Positions 50,752 to 61,023 are shown, counted from the stretch's first letter. The stretch: 64,000 bases of DNA from Hamadaea sp. (GCF_013362815.1 NZ_JABFVK010000058.1:1-64000), one strand, 5' to 3'. Made by a program: numbers and translations. Notes: a model not told the origin generated them from the letters alone.

Positions 50752-52413
50752 TCAGCAGCGTCGGTGGAGGGTGTTCTGCACGGGCCGGCGTAGTGGGTCG
50801 ATGAAGGCTGGTGGGATGAACTCGGGGAAGCCGTCGGTTCTGATGCGTACTTCCCAGTGTCCGTGGTGGATTTCGCGGTGGTGGAAGCCACAAAGCAGGA
50901 CAGAGTTCGCTAAACAGGTGGTTCCGCCGTCTGCCCACGCGTGGACGTGGTGGCCGTCGCACCACTGCGGTGGGCGATCACAGCCGGGGAAGGCGCATCC
51001 GTTGTCCCGCAACACAAGCGCGCGTCGTAGTGGGCCCTCGATGAGGCGGCGGGCGCGGCCGACGTCGAGGACCTGGCCCTCGCCGCCCAACACGGCCGGG
51101 ATGATGATCGCGTCACACGCCAGACGGCGCACAGTCTCGGGCGTCAGTAGGTCGCCGGTGTCCAGTAGTCCCGCACCGACCTTGGCTTTCAGCTGCTCCC
51201 ACGGCAAAGTGATCGTCAGATGCGGCTTCTCGCCACCGTTGTCCGGCAGCTCCCCGGCGTGCAGGATCCGCTCGCACAGCTCGATCAGCGCGTCGGCGCG
51301 GCGGGCACCGGCCGACCGCAGATCCGGATCACCCGGCAACACCCGGCCGGTCCGGCCCCTCGCGCCGTGCGACGGATGCGCTTCGCCTGCCGGATCCGCC
51401 TCGGCCGCCGTCGCCACGCCGGGTACCGCGCCGCCGCCTGCCACGCCTGAGCTGTCTGCCGTGGTCGGGCTGCCTGCCATAGTCGCGCTGCCGGTGGAGG
51501 TCGTGCTGCCTGCGATCGGGTCCTGTCCCGAGGCTGACGCCCGGGCGAGAGTGGGCGCGTATACGTCCGGCGCAGCGCCACTGCCAGCGTCCAGAGCTGG
51601 GCCAGACCCGCCGAACGCCGAATGATCGCCGTTGCCGCCGTACGGTGCGCCGAGGTCCGACTGGCCACCGCTGAGATCCGGCAGATCCGGGCGGTCGGCG
51701 CTGAGCGTTTGGTCTGCGACGGCAGTTGGTGCTGGGCGGCGTGGTGCCGACAGCGGATCTATTGCGGCGCGGAGGATCGCGGCCATCTCCGCGTCCAAGA
51801 CTCCGCGGATACGGTATTCGCCTTCGCCGTAGGGGATGAGGGTGAAGTCTCGCCGGTCGTGCGCCGATCGTTCAGCCCGTTCCAGCTCCTTGCGTAGGCG
51901 TTGTTCGGCGATCTCCGGGGCGACCAGCTCCAGGATCTGCGACCGGTACTTTTCCAGCACCTCTGGCCGCAGCCGCTCCTCGACCGCCAGCTTGGTCAAT
52001 ACCTCGCCCGCTTTGGCCTTGCCCAGGTCGCCCACGGCGCTCGGCAGATCGTGCACGGTCTTGGCGATCACCTGCGCCTGACCGACGTTGACCTGATCCG
52101 CGGACAGGGCCTGCTCGGCTGCCGGGACCGCGGGCAGCTGCCGGGCGAGTTTGGCCCACTGTTCGGCGTCACGGTGCCGGATCGCCAGCAGAAACGTCAG
52201 CCAGTTCGCCGTACCCGTCGCACCGGCGGTGTACGGAACCTCCCGGCCCTCAGCGGTGCCGACCAATACGAGCATTCGGGCCGACAACCGTTGCATCAAC
52301 GCGAACGTGCGCCGGACTTCGTCGGTGATCTCCGCGTCGGACAACGTCCACAGGGGAGCGGCAGCAAGCTCGGCGACATCCGCCTCTGCCTGCGCCAACA
52401 CCCCCGTGCTCAT
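50752..52413 (-). CDS. DUF222 / HNH endonuclease (13E12-repeat type)
   Basis: 553-aa protein with an N-terminal DUF222 helical domain (MSTGVLAQAEADVAELAAAP to SAHDRRDFTLIPYGEGEYRI) and a C-terminal HNH nuclease: CAFPGCDRPPQWCDGHHVHAW, LCGFHHREIHHG, with the zinc CxxC and HH pairs. A variable proline/alanine-rich insert lies between them. The family is typical of actinobacterial genomes and is often multicopy (REP13E12-like), suggesting a mobile or domesticated element. TAACAT on the minus strand ends 6 bases before ATG 52413. The gene is transcribed away from the S8 protease's terminator. Confidence 0.92.
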   Translation of the reverse strand: MSTGVLAQAEADVAELAAAPLWTLSDAEITDEVRRTFALMQRLSARMLVLVGTAEGREVPYTAGATGTANWLTFLLAIRHRDAEQWAKLARQLPAVPAAEQALSADQVNVGQAQVIAKTVHDLPSAVGDLGKAKAGEVLTKLAVEERLRPEVLEKYRSQILELVAPEIAEQRLRKELERAERSAHDRRDFTLIPYGEGEYRIRGVLDAEMAAILRAAIDPLSAPRRPAPTAVADQTLSADRPDLPDLSGGQSDLGAPYGGNGDHSAFGGSGPALDAGSGAAPDVYAPTLARASASGQDPIAGSTTSTGSATMAGSPTTADSSGVAGGGAVPGVATAAEADPAGEAHPSHGARGRTGRVLPGDPDLRSAGARRADALIELCERILHAGELPDNGGEKPHLTITLPWEQLKAKVGAGLLDTGDLLTPETVRRLACDAIIIPAVLGGEGQVLDVGRARRLIEGPLRRALVLRDNGCAFPGCDRPPQWCDGHHVHAWADGGTTCLANSVLLCGFHHREIHHGHWEVRIRTDGFPEFIPPAFIDPLRRPVQNTLHRRC

Positions 52414-52595
52414 GACCCAATGTTAGAACGCCTGTCGGACCACTAACCGGGGGAAAACCCAAACCGGCACACAAGATGCCGATAACGATCAACCCCTTGA
52501 CCCGTCCACATCAGATAGTCTCCTAGGACGCCTTAGGCGGTGAGTCTGACGCCTCGGGCTCGGATCGTCGCCAAGGCCTCGATGCGGTGCGGACG

Positions 52596-52630
52596 ACAGC
52601 GCCCGCGGCCGGGGTGGCCGCGGGCGCTGT
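52596..52630 (-). terminator. terminator of the subtilase gene
   Basis: ACAGCGCCCGCGGCC (52596-52610) and GGCCGCGGGCGCTGT (52616-52630) form a perfect 15-bp stem with a 5-base loop. It lies 31 bases past the subtilase stop on its transcribed side. The rest of 52414-52661 holds the HNH gene promoter and no visible gene. Confidence 0.85.
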
Positions 52631-52661
52631 GGTTAGGGGATCAGCGACGAGCCGAGAAGCG

Positions 52662-55600
52662 TCAGACGCCGCTCGGGCAAGGTGGGTCCGATTCCAGCAG
52701 GAAGTCCGCCGTACGCACGATGCCGGCCTCGACCTTCACCGTGATCGCCTGCGGAATCCAGCCGTCCTTGGCCACGATCACCTGGTAGGTGCCCTTCGGC
52801 AGCCACCAGGCGTACGCGCCCGAGGCGTCGGCGTGCAACGTGTAGCCGACGGTCGGGTCGGTCGTGAGGTTGAGGCGGATGACTGCCTTCACACCGACGT
52901 GCGTACCGGAGCACGACAGGCCGGCGACCGTGCCCTGGACTTTGCCCCAGGACGTCGGCGGCGAGACGTTCATCTCGACGCTCACCGGCGCGATCGGGTA
53001 CGGCGTTTCGGCTCGCAGCCCGAATTGTGCGGTGTACTTGCCCGGTTGGGCCACGCCCGCCGCGGCGGTCGCCGTCAAGGTGACGGTGATGGTGCGGGAC
53101 TTGCCCGCAGCCAGCGTGAAGGTGCTCGGCGTCTCGCTCAGCCACGGGACGTCCGCGGCCTCGTCACAGTCGCCCAGGCCGGGCAGCGTCTCCGAGGTCT
53201 TGGAGCCGACGAAGGACGACGGCGAGCCGCCGATCTTGTAGAAGCCGCAGGCTCCGGCGCCGCGGTAGACGGTGAACTGGGTGTTCGGGCCGTCGGACCA
53301 GGTGTTGGTGGCCGGGTCGTAGGCGACCGTGCGGTTGGTGATGGCGGTCGAGCCCGCCGTCACGCCACCGGCGAGGACGAACAGGCCGCCCGCGGCGGAC
53401 CCGGCCGAGCCCCACAGATCCAGCGGCGCGTCCGCGATCGGCGACCATCCGGTGGCCGGGTCGAGGGCGAAGCCGTTGGACCAGTCCGAGTCACCGGAGC
53501 CGCCGGCGCAGTAGATCTTTCCGCTGATGCCGCCGCAGGAGATCCACGACGCGTCCAACGGGTACGCCGGACCGGAGCTGAACGTGCCGGTCGCGGGGTC
53601 GAAGACCACCACGTCGTCGCTGGCCGTGCAGGAGTCGTCGCCGCAACCGCCGACAAGATAGATCTTGCCGTTGGCGACGCCGACGCCGGCCGTGGCCCGC
53701 GCGGCCGGGTTGGTCGCGCCGGAGACGGTGGACCAGCTACCCGTGGCCGGGTCGAAGACGTCCACTGTGGTCACCGGAGCACCGTCACCGGACCAGCCGC
53801 CGAGTACGTAGATCTTCCCGCCAGCAGCGGCGACCTGTGGCTTCGTTCGCCCGATCGGCATGTTCGGCAGCGCCGTCCAGGTGTTGTCGTTCGGATCGTA
53901 GACGAAGGCCTTGTTCTCCAGGCCCGTGTCGATGCCGCCACCGATCGAGTAGACCTTGCCGTTCAGTGTGGCCGCCGAGTTGTCGAACACCTCGTCCGGG
54001 TAGTCCGCGATGGACTGCCAGGCCGCGTTCGGCGCGCTCGCGCGGGCCGGGACGGTGGTCGACTTGACGCCGCGCAAGGCGGTGCTGGCCTTCTCGGTCA
54101 GCTTGATCGTCTGCAGGTCGGCGCCCTTCTTGCCGAGGATCTCGAAGGTGCCGGCCCGTTCCAGCAGGTCGACGGTGGCCGTCGCCGAGCCGGTGTTGGT
54201 CACCGTCACCGTGGTCTTGCGTACGGTGCCGTAGGGCTGGAACGCCTGGATCGTGGTGGGTGTGACGGTCAGCCGCGGCGACTTCAGCGCGAAGTCGGCC
54301 CGCTTGTTGGCGTCGGCCACCACCGTCACCGACTTCGTGAGCGCGTTGTACGGGCTCTTGGTGGCGGTGAACGAGTGGGCGCCGACCGCGCTGGAGAACA
54401 GCCAGTAGTAGCCGTCGCCGACCGCCGGGTCGTCGGCCGTGGCCACCGAGGTCGCCGTTTCGGCCGGGACGTCGACGGAGGCGACCTTCGCCCCGACCAG
54501 ACCGGTCGTGGTGTTCGCGTCGGTCACGAACCCGGTGACGAGCCCGCCGTCGGCCGCCGTGCAGCCACGGTCAACCAGCTGCACGTTGTCGACCTCCCAC
54601 CACCAGGCGAAGGTGCCCTTGTAGTGGAAGCGAATCTGGGCGGTGGCTGAACCGGCCAGACCGGCCAGGGCGAGTTGCTCCACGCGCGGTCCACGGGCCG
54701 CGGTCGTGGACTGGTGCAGGACGGTGGTCCAGGTGGTTCCGCCGTCGGTGCTGATGTCGACGTCGCCGAACGAGTTGCTGAACGCCCGGTAGTCGTTGTT
54801 GAACCGCAGGTACGGCAGGTTCGTCCCGGACAGGTCCAGCACCGGGGTCACCAGCGAGGTGTCCTCGGTCTTGCCCGAGCCGGCCTTGTCGCTGTCCATG
54901 ATGGCGAAGCCGCCCGTGCCGCCGGTCAGGTTGCCGCGCTTGCCCGGGTCGTCGAACGCCCAGACCGGGTTGGTGCCCTGGTGGTTCACCACGGTCCAGT
55001 TCGCTGGGGTGCTGGTCGTGTCGAATGACTCCGACAGGATCGGGTCGCTGAAGTTCACCTTGTACCCGGGTGCGGTGCAGTCCCGAGCGACCGGCAGCGA
55101 CAGGTTGACCGTCTTGCCCGTGGCGCCCAGCGTCACCGCGGTGGTGGTCGTCTGATAACCCGGGATCTTCGCGCTCGTGGCGAGCGAGTGGGTGGTGTTG
55201 CCCGGCAACGTCACCGAGTACGCCCCGGTGAACGGGTTGGTGAAGATCGGGTCCCGGCCGGGGATGTCGATCCGGGCGTACAGCGGCCAGCCGTGGCCCG
55301 ACCCGTCGGTCACCTTGCCGCTGACGGTCACCATCGGCGCGGAGACCAGGGCGAAGTCCTGCGTCGCGGTGCCGTTCTCGGGCACGGTGACGGTCACCGT
55401 CTCGTCGTGGTATCCGTACTTGCTCGCGGTCACCGACTGGTCTCCGGCGGGCAAGGTCAGCGAGTAGGTGCCATTCGCCGCCGTGGTGGTGGACCGGCCA
55501 CTCGACGAGACCGTGGCCGCTGCGATCGGCGTACCAGTTGAATCGTCGCGGACAATGCCTGTCACGATTCCGGACGGTCCGCGCGGAGCCAGGGTGACCG

Positions 55601-56996
55601 CCTGGTACGCGTCGAGCCGGCCCTCGCCGAAGACGTTGTTGTCGGCGGCGGTGCCCCCGCAGCTGGTGTCGTCTACGTCGCGGCCGGACTGGTCGAGTAG
55701 CGTGCGCGTGGCCGCGACGTCACCGCGCAGGGCGGGGGCGGCGGACCACATGAGCGCGACGGTGCCGGAGACGTGCGGTGACGCCATCGACGTGCCGCTG
55801 CCGGAGCCGTAGCCGCCGGGCACCGAGGAGCGGACATTCACGCCCGGGGCGGAGATGTTGGGCTTGACCCCGCCGTCGATCGCGGACGCGCCGCGGCCGG
55901 AGAACGAGGCGATGTTCCCGCTGATGTCGTACGCGCCCGCCGAGTAGACCTGCGGGTTGTCACCGGGCGAACCGGCGCTGCCGCACGCGGGACCGTCGTT
56001 GCCGTTGGAGAAGGCCGGGAAGATGCCGGCCGCGATCCACGCGTCGACGGTCGGACCGTACCACGGGTCGCCGGGGTCGCCGCCCCACGAGTTGTTGACG
56101 ACGTCCGGATGCAGGTCGGGTCGCGGGTTGCCGCCGTTGAGATCGGTCGGCGCGAGCACCCACTGGCCGGCCGCGAGCAGTGACGCGTCGGAGCAGGTGT
56201 TGATCTCGCAGCCCTTGGCGGCGATCCACTTCGCGTCCGGCGCGACGCCGATGACGTTCGCCCCTTCGCCGCCCACCATCGTGCCCATGGTGTGCGTGCC
56301 GTGGCCGTTGTTGTCACAAGGCTTGCCGACGGGGCAGATGCCCGCCGGGTCGAACCAGTTGTAGTTGTGATCGAAGGTGCCGCCGCCGAGGTTGCCGCGG
56401 TACTTGTCGACCAGCGCCGGGTGGGTGTATTCCACGCCGCTGTCGATGCTGGCGACCACGATGCCCGCGCCTCGGTCGGCGTACGCGCTCCAGACCTCGT
56501 TGGCCCGGATGTTGGCGATGTTCCACTCGACGGCGTCCACAGTGGCCTCAAGCTGGCCGGCAGTCGGCTTCTCGAGGGCGTGCGCCCGGTTCGGCTCGAT
56601 CGAGGCTACGCCGTCGAGCTTGGCCAGTTCCTCGGCGAGCGCCTTGTCGCCGTGGACCCAGATCGCGTTGGCGATCCAGAACGCCTTGTACGCGATCTTC
56701 CGCTCGTCGAGCAGCGCCCGCACATCCTTTTGGGAGCTCTCGGCGGTCGCCTTGAGCTCGGTGTAGACCTGTTCGGCCCGTTGCGTACGGGGCAGGCTCT
56801 TGGCCGGGCTCAGGTCGGCCTTGTCACGCAGGTAGACGAGGAAGTCGGTGGACTCGGCGGTGATCTCGCCGCTGATCGCCGCACTGGTCGCGGCGGCCGC
56901 GGGAGTGGCCAGGGCCGGTATAAGCCCGACCGTTAAAACGGTTCCAGCCAGCGCCGCGAGCAGCGCCCTCGGCCGGAATCTCCCAGGTGATGACAT
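52662..56996 (-). CDS. secreted S8 subtilisin-like protease with kelch and Ig-like domains
   Basis: 1444-aa secreted protease. Signal peptide about 1-35. An I9 inhibitor-type propeptide lies about 40-150. The S8 domain has catalytic Asp185 (SIDSGVEYTHP), His232 (NGHGTHTMGT) and Ser403 (GSGTSMASPHVSG). Then two or more carboxypeptidase-regulatory-like Ig domains, a concanavalin/MAM-like module (about 650-820), kelch repeats (about 1000-1280) and a final Ig-like domain. The trailing Cys-rich end is SDPPCPSGV. GGGAGGA precedes ATG 56996 by 5 bases. Transcription ends at 52596-52630. Broad extracellular protein degradation is likely. Confidence 0.94.
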   Translation of the reverse strand: MSSPGRFRPRALLAALAGTVLTVGLIPALATPAAAATSAAISGEITAESTDFLVYLRDKADLSPAKSLPRTQRAEQVYTELKATAESSQKDVRALLDERKIAYKAFWIANAIWVHGDKALAEELAKLDGVASIEPNRAHALEKPTAGQLEATVDAVEWNIANIRANEVWSAYADRGAGIVVASIDSGVEYTHPALVDKYRGNLGGGTFDHNYNWFDPAGICPVGKPCDNNGHGTHTMGTMVGGEGANVIGVAPDAKWIAAKGCEINTCSDASLLAAGQWVLAPTDLNGGNPRPDLHPDVVNNSWGGDPGDPWYGPTVDAWIAAGIFPAFSNGNDGPACGSAGSPGDNPQVYSAGAYDISGNIASFSGRGASAIDGGVKPNISAPGVNVRSSVPGGYGSGSGTSMASPHVSGTVALMWSAAPALRGDVAATRTLLDQSGRDVDDTSCGGTAADNNVFGEGRLDAYQAVTLAPRGPSGIVTGIVRDDSTGTPIAAATVSSSGRSTTTAANGTYSLTLPAGDQSVTASKYGYHDETVTVTVPENGTATQDFALVSAPMVTVSGKVTDGSGHGWPLYARIDIPGRDPIFTNPFTGAYSVTLPGNTTHSLATSAKIPGYQTTTTAVTLGATGKTVNLSLPVARDCTAPGYKVNFSDPILSESFDTTSTPANWTVVNHQGTNPVWAFDDPGKRGNLTGGTGGFAIMDSDKAGSGKTEDTSLVTPVLDLSGTNLPYLRFNNDYRAFSNSFGDVDISTDGGTTWTTVLHQSTTAARGPRVEQLALAGLAGSATAQIRFHYKGTFAWWWEVDNVQLVDRGCTAADGGLVTGFVTDANTTTGLVGAKVASVDVPAETATSVATADDPAVGDGYYWLFSSAVGAHSFTATKSPYNALTKSVTVVADANKRADFALKSPRLTVTPTTIQAFQPYGTVRKTTVTVTNTGSATATVDLLERAGTFEILGKKGADLQTIKLTEKASTALRGVKSTTVPARASAPNAAWQSIADYPDEVFDNSAATLNGKVYSIGGGIDTGLENKAFVYDPNDNTWTALPNMPIGRTKPQVAAAGGKIYVLGGWSGDGAPVTTVDVFDPATGSWSTVSGATNPAARATAGVGVANGKIYLVGGCGDDSCTASDDVVVFDPATGTFSSGPAYPLDASWISCGGISGKIYCAGGSGDSDWSNGFALDPATGWSPIADAPLDLWGSAGSAAGGLFVLAGGVTAGSTAITNRTVAYDPATNTWSDGPNTQFTVYRGAGACGFYKIGGSPSSFVGSKTSETLPGLGDCDEAADVPWLSETPSTFTLAAGKSRTITVTLTATAAAGVAQPGKYTAQFGLRAETPYPIAPVSVEMNVSPPTSWGKVQGTVAGLSCSGTHVGVKAVIRLNLTTDPTVGYTLHADASGAYAWWLPKGTYQVIVAKDGWIPQAITVKVEAGIVRTADFLLESDPPCPSGV

Positions 56997-57236
56997 GTGT
57001 CCTCCCCGATCAAGCGCAGGCCGGGTTCTCCGGCCCGCCCGTCGGGCTCGTGCCACACGGGCGCGCGCATGGAACTAATGATCTTTGTGGACGGTGGTGG
57101 CCATCAATGCCTGATGCCGGTCAACTCTCTGGCGGCTTTCCGGCGAATGGAGGACTTTCCGTCGGGATGGGGTTGACATCATCCGACGATTGGACTTGCC
57201 TGAAAGTTCTTCGACTGCCACCTGGGGAGGATGCGC

Positions 57237-57761
57237 ATGGTCGTCGGGGACCGGGCACTGATCGTTTGCGTTTCCGCCGACGTCGCGGTTCGCGAACGGC
57301 TGATGAGACAGCTCGATCCGGGCGGTCTCGTGCTGCTGTGCGCCGATCTGGACGAGCTGCGGGAGATCCTCTTTCCGGCGCTCTCGTCGGGCGGTGCGCT
57401 TTCGTCAGGCGGTGCGCTTTCGTCAGGCGGTGCGCTTTCGTCAGGCGGTGCGCTTTTGCCGGGCGGGCCGCCGGACGGCCTGGTGGTTGACCAAGTCGGC
57501 TTCAAGGCGACCTGGCGCGGCCGGTCGCTTCCCCTGACGCGGCTCGAGCTGCGGATGCTCGGCTGCCTCGCTGAGCGTACGCAGGAGGTGTGGACCTATC
57601 AGGAGCTGTTCACAGCGGTGTGGGGGAGTGTCTATTTAGGAGACAGTGCGATTCTGCACTCGGCGATGAAGCGGTTGCGGGGGAAGCTTCGGACGACCGC
57701 TGGTGGGTTGGAGGTCGAGACCGTGCGCGGGATCGGGTATCGGCTCGCTGTTCGGGTTTGA
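57237..57761 (+). CDS. orphan winged-helix regulator with degenerate receiver and repeat insert
   Basis: 174-aa protein. Residues about 1-45 resemble part of a response-regulator receiver (ALIVCVSADVAVRERLM, LVLLCADLDELREIL) without phospho-acceptor features. A run of the hexapeptide ALSSGG repeated four times follows (from an 18-bp tandem repeat), then a full OmpR/PhoB winged helix (LPLTRLELRMLGCLAERTQEVWTYQELFTAVWG, then RGIGYRLAVRV). ATG 57237 lies 6 bases after GGGGAGG. Length varies with the repeat number, so the linker may be unstable. Target unknown. Confidence 0.82.
   Translation: MVVGDRALIVCVSADVAVRERLMRQLDPGGLVLLCADLDELREILFPALSSGGALSSGGALSSGGALSSGGALLPGGPPDGLVVDQVGFKATWRGRSLPLTRLELRMLGCLAERTQEVWTYQELFTAVWGSVYLGDSAILHSAMKRLRGKLRTTAGGLEVETVRGIGYRLAVRV
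57378..57467. repeat. 18-bp tandem repeat inside the winged-helix gene
   Basis: Five units of GCGCTTTCGTCAGGCGGT (57378-57467); the first and last are diverged. Each encodes ALSSGG, so the repeat keeps the frame. Copy-number change would lengthen or shorten the protein linker. Confidence 0.9.
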
Positions 57762-57847
57762 CTTGTTCGTTTCGCTCGCTCCGCTCGCTTTGGGGTGGCG
57801 GCGCGGTTCGTTCGCGTTATCCCTGGCGGTTCGCTCGCGGTTCGTTC

Positions 57848-57912
57848 GCGTTATCCCGGGATGTTGCGGTTATTCGGCGGCGGGAGGCCGCGTTATCCGG
57901 CGTAACGCGAGC
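57848..57912. repeat. GTTATCC two-palindrome element, copy E1
   Basis: Begins GCGTTATCCCGGGATGTTGC and ends CCGCGTTATCCGGCGTAACGC (the last palindrome is the full right half). Copies E2 (58042-58103) and E3 (58183-58242) nearly repeat it. Length about 64 bp. Confidence 0.85.
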
Positions 57913-57960
57913 GGCCGGGCGCCGGGATGACGCGAGTGGCTGGGTGCCGGCGTGACGCGA

Positions 57961-58242
57961 GTGGCTGCGATGGGTGGCGGGCGCAGCGGTTGGGGGCGGG
58001 CGACGGTTTGGTCTTGGTGGGTGCGGCTGCGATGCGGTCACGTATCCCGGGATGTTGCGGTTATTCGGCGGCGGGAGGCCGCGTTATCCGGCGTAACGCG
58101 AGTGGCTGGGATGGGTGGCGGGCGCAGCGGTTGGGGGCGGGCGACGGTTTGGTCTTGGTGGGTGCGGCTGGGATGCGGTCACGTATCCCGGGATATTGCG
58201 GTTATCCGGCGGCGCACAGCCGCGTTATCCGGCATAACTCGA
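57961..58242. repeat. 141-bp tandem duplication
   Basis: The segment starting GTGGCTGCGATGGGTGGCGG at 57961 repeats at 58102 with few changes, a period of 141 bases. Each unit ends in a GTTATCC element (E2, E3). Divergence is highest in the last element (ATATTGCGGTTATCC). Confidence 0.85.
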
Positions 58243-58350
58243 GCGGCCGGGCGCCGAGTAACGCGAGCGGCCGGGCGCCGAGTAACGCGAACGGGGCGGG
58301 CGGCCGGAGACGCGAGCCGGGGCGGGCGGCCGGAGACGCGAGCGGGCGGG
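58243..58350. repeat. short GC-rich tandem arrays
   Basis: A 24-bp unit with core GAGCGGCCGGGCGCCGAGTA occurs twice, then a 25-bp unit with core GGGGCGGGCGGCCGGAGACG twice. Style matches the window's first 54 bases. Confidence 0.7.
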
Positions 58351-58592
58351 ACGAGCGCGAGGCGACGGCGTAACGCGAACGGAGCGACCACGGTGTCACG
58401 TTCGACGAGCGGCCCCGGAGAACGCCGGTGCTGGTGGGAACGGTCTCGGCGAGCTGCGTGGTGATCATCCGAGCCGCTACCCGCAGCGGCGTGCCAGATT
58501 CGATTAACTCTATTTACCAATCTGTCAACTTACTTTAAAGTGCCTCGCAAGCGGAGGCCCCGGCGGGTCTCCCGGAAAGCGAGGAGAGCAAC

Positions 58593-59357
58593 GTGCGAAG
58601 ACTCATCGTCCTCCCGCTCCTGGCGGTGGGGGCGCTCATCGGCTCCCTGGTCGTGGCGGTGAGCCCGGCCAACGCCCACGGTTACGTCTCGTCACCGCTG
58701 AGCCGCCAGGCGATGTGCGCACAGGGCCGGGTTTCGGCGTCCACCTGTGGCGACATCATCTACGAGCCGCAGAGCGTCGAGGCGCCCAAGGGCTCGCTGC
58801 AGTGCAACGGCGGCGGCTCCCGGTTCGCCGTCCTGAACGACAACAGCATCAACTGGCCCACCACCTCGGTCGGCGGCACGGTGACGTTCACCTGGACGTT
58901 CACCGCGTTCCATCGCACGACCGACTTCGAGTACTTCGTGGGCAACACCAGGATCGCGGTGTTCAGCGGCAACAACTCGCCGCCGCCGCAGGGGCTGACC
59001 CACACGTTCAGCCTCGGTGGGCGTACCGGACGGGTCACCGTACTCGCCCGGTGGAACATCGCCGACACCATCAACGCGTTCTACTCCTGTGTGGACCTCC
59101 AGGTCGGCGGGGGCGGCACGGCCAGCCCCTCCCCGTCGCCGAGCGCGACGCGTACCTCGTCGCCGTCGCCGTCTCCGACCAAGGCCTCGCCGACCCCGAC
59201 CGCCACGTCGGGCACTACGACGTGGGCTGCCGGAACGGCGTACAAGATCGGTGACGTCGTGACCTACAACGGCGTCAGCTACCGGTGCATCCAGGCGCAC
59301 ACCGCCCTCGTCGGCTGGGAACCCCCGAACACCCCCGCCCTCTGGAGCAAGGTGTAG
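58593..59357 (+). CDS. AA10 lytic polysaccharide monooxygenase with CBM5/12
   Basis: 254-aa secreted copper enzyme cleaving chitin or cellulose by oxidation. The signal peptide ends PANA/HGYV, leaving His29 as the mature N-terminus, with His107 (TAFHRTTDF) completing the copper histidine brace. A Ser/Pro/Thr linker follows, then a CBM5/12-like module (TTTWAAGTAYKIGDVVTYNG, YRCIQAHTALVGWEPPNTPALW). GTG 58593 has GAGGAGAG close upstream. It is directly followed by a DUF305 gene, sharing one base with it. Confidence 0.94.
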   Translation: MRRLIVLPLLAVGALIGSLVVAVSPANAHGYVSSPLSRQAMCAQGRVSASTCGDIIYEPQSVEAPKGSLQCNGGGSRFAVLNDNSINWPTTSVGGTVTFTWTFTAFHRTTDFEYFVGNTRIAVFSGNNSPPPQGLTHTFSLGGRTGRVTVLARWNIADTINAFYSCVDLQVGGGGTASPSPSPSATRTSSPSPSPTKASPTPTATSGTTTWAAGTAYKIGDVVTYNGVSYRCIQAHTALVGWEPPNTPALWSKV

Positions 59358-59932
59358 TGAACGCGCGTACCTTCGGTCGCAGTCTCGGCATGATCGCCGG
59401 GGCTGCGACCGCCCTCGTCCTGGCGCTGGCCGGCTGCGGCGGCGCGCCGTCGGCCCCGGCGAACTCGCCCGCGTTCAACGACGCCGACGTGATGTTCCTC
59501 CAGATGATGGTCGCCTATCACGCTCCGGGGGAGAAGATCACCGCGCTCGCCGCTCAGCGCGCCACGCGTACCGAGGTCAAGCAGCTCGCGGCGGCGATCG
59601 AGGTGACCGAGGCGGACGAGCAGAAGAAGGTCCTGGGCTGGCTGCAGGAGTGGAATCAGCCGACCGAGCCGGCCACCGACACCGTGCTGCACGCCGACCA
59701 CGGCGGGCTGCCGGGCGACGGCAAGGCCGAGGTCGCGACGCTGACCAAGACCGCTCCGGACAAGTTCGACAAGGCCTTCCTGACGATGCTGATCGGCCAG
59801 CAGCACGGGCTCGTCGAGGCCGCGCGGGCGGAGACGGCCGGTGGCGTCAATCCGGAGGTGAAAGCACTCGCCCAACGGGTCACCGACTCCCGGCGCGCTC
59901 AAGTCGCGTACATGCTGACCCTCGCGCAATAG
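59357..59932 (+). CDS. DUF305 lipoprotein
   Basis: 191-aa lipoprotein: signal peptide and lipobox ALAGC, then the DUF305 helical bundle (FNDADVMFLQMMVAYHAPGEKITALA, TLTKTAPDKFDKAFLTMLIGQQHGLVEAARAE). DUF305 proteins may bind copper through conserved Met/His residues (MMxxH, QQHG); here MMVAYHA and GQQHG are present. GTG 59357 overlaps the LPMO stop by one base (TAGTG), so a copper-handling partner for the LPMO is plausible. Function unproven. Confidence 0.9.
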   Translation: MNARTFGRSLGMIAGAATALVLALAGCGGAPSAPANSPAFNDADVMFLQMMVAYHAPGEKITALAAQRATRTEVKQLAAAIEVTEADEQKKVLGWLQEWNQPTEPATDTVLHADHGGLPGDGKAEVATLTKTAPDKFDKAFLTMLIGQQHGLVEAARAETAGGVNPEVKALAQRVTDSRRAQVAYMLTLAQ

Positions 59933-61021
<1,089 letters not shown>

Positions 61022-61023
61022 CA

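Larger units (their letters stand above)
57762..58592. other. gene-free region with palindromic elements and tandem repeats
   Basis: No real gene; open frames on the plus strand come from the repeats. Contents: three GTTATCC elements (57848, 58042, 58183), a 141-bp tandem duplication (57961-58242), two short GC-rich tandem arrays (58243-58350), and an A+T-rich stretch 58490-58550 that probably holds the LPMO gene promoter. Confidence 0.8.

Noticed and set aside
57927-58464. Open frames in the 57.9-58.4-kb repeats
   Set aside because: Repeat-derived, Arg/Gly-rich, no ribosome site or domain.
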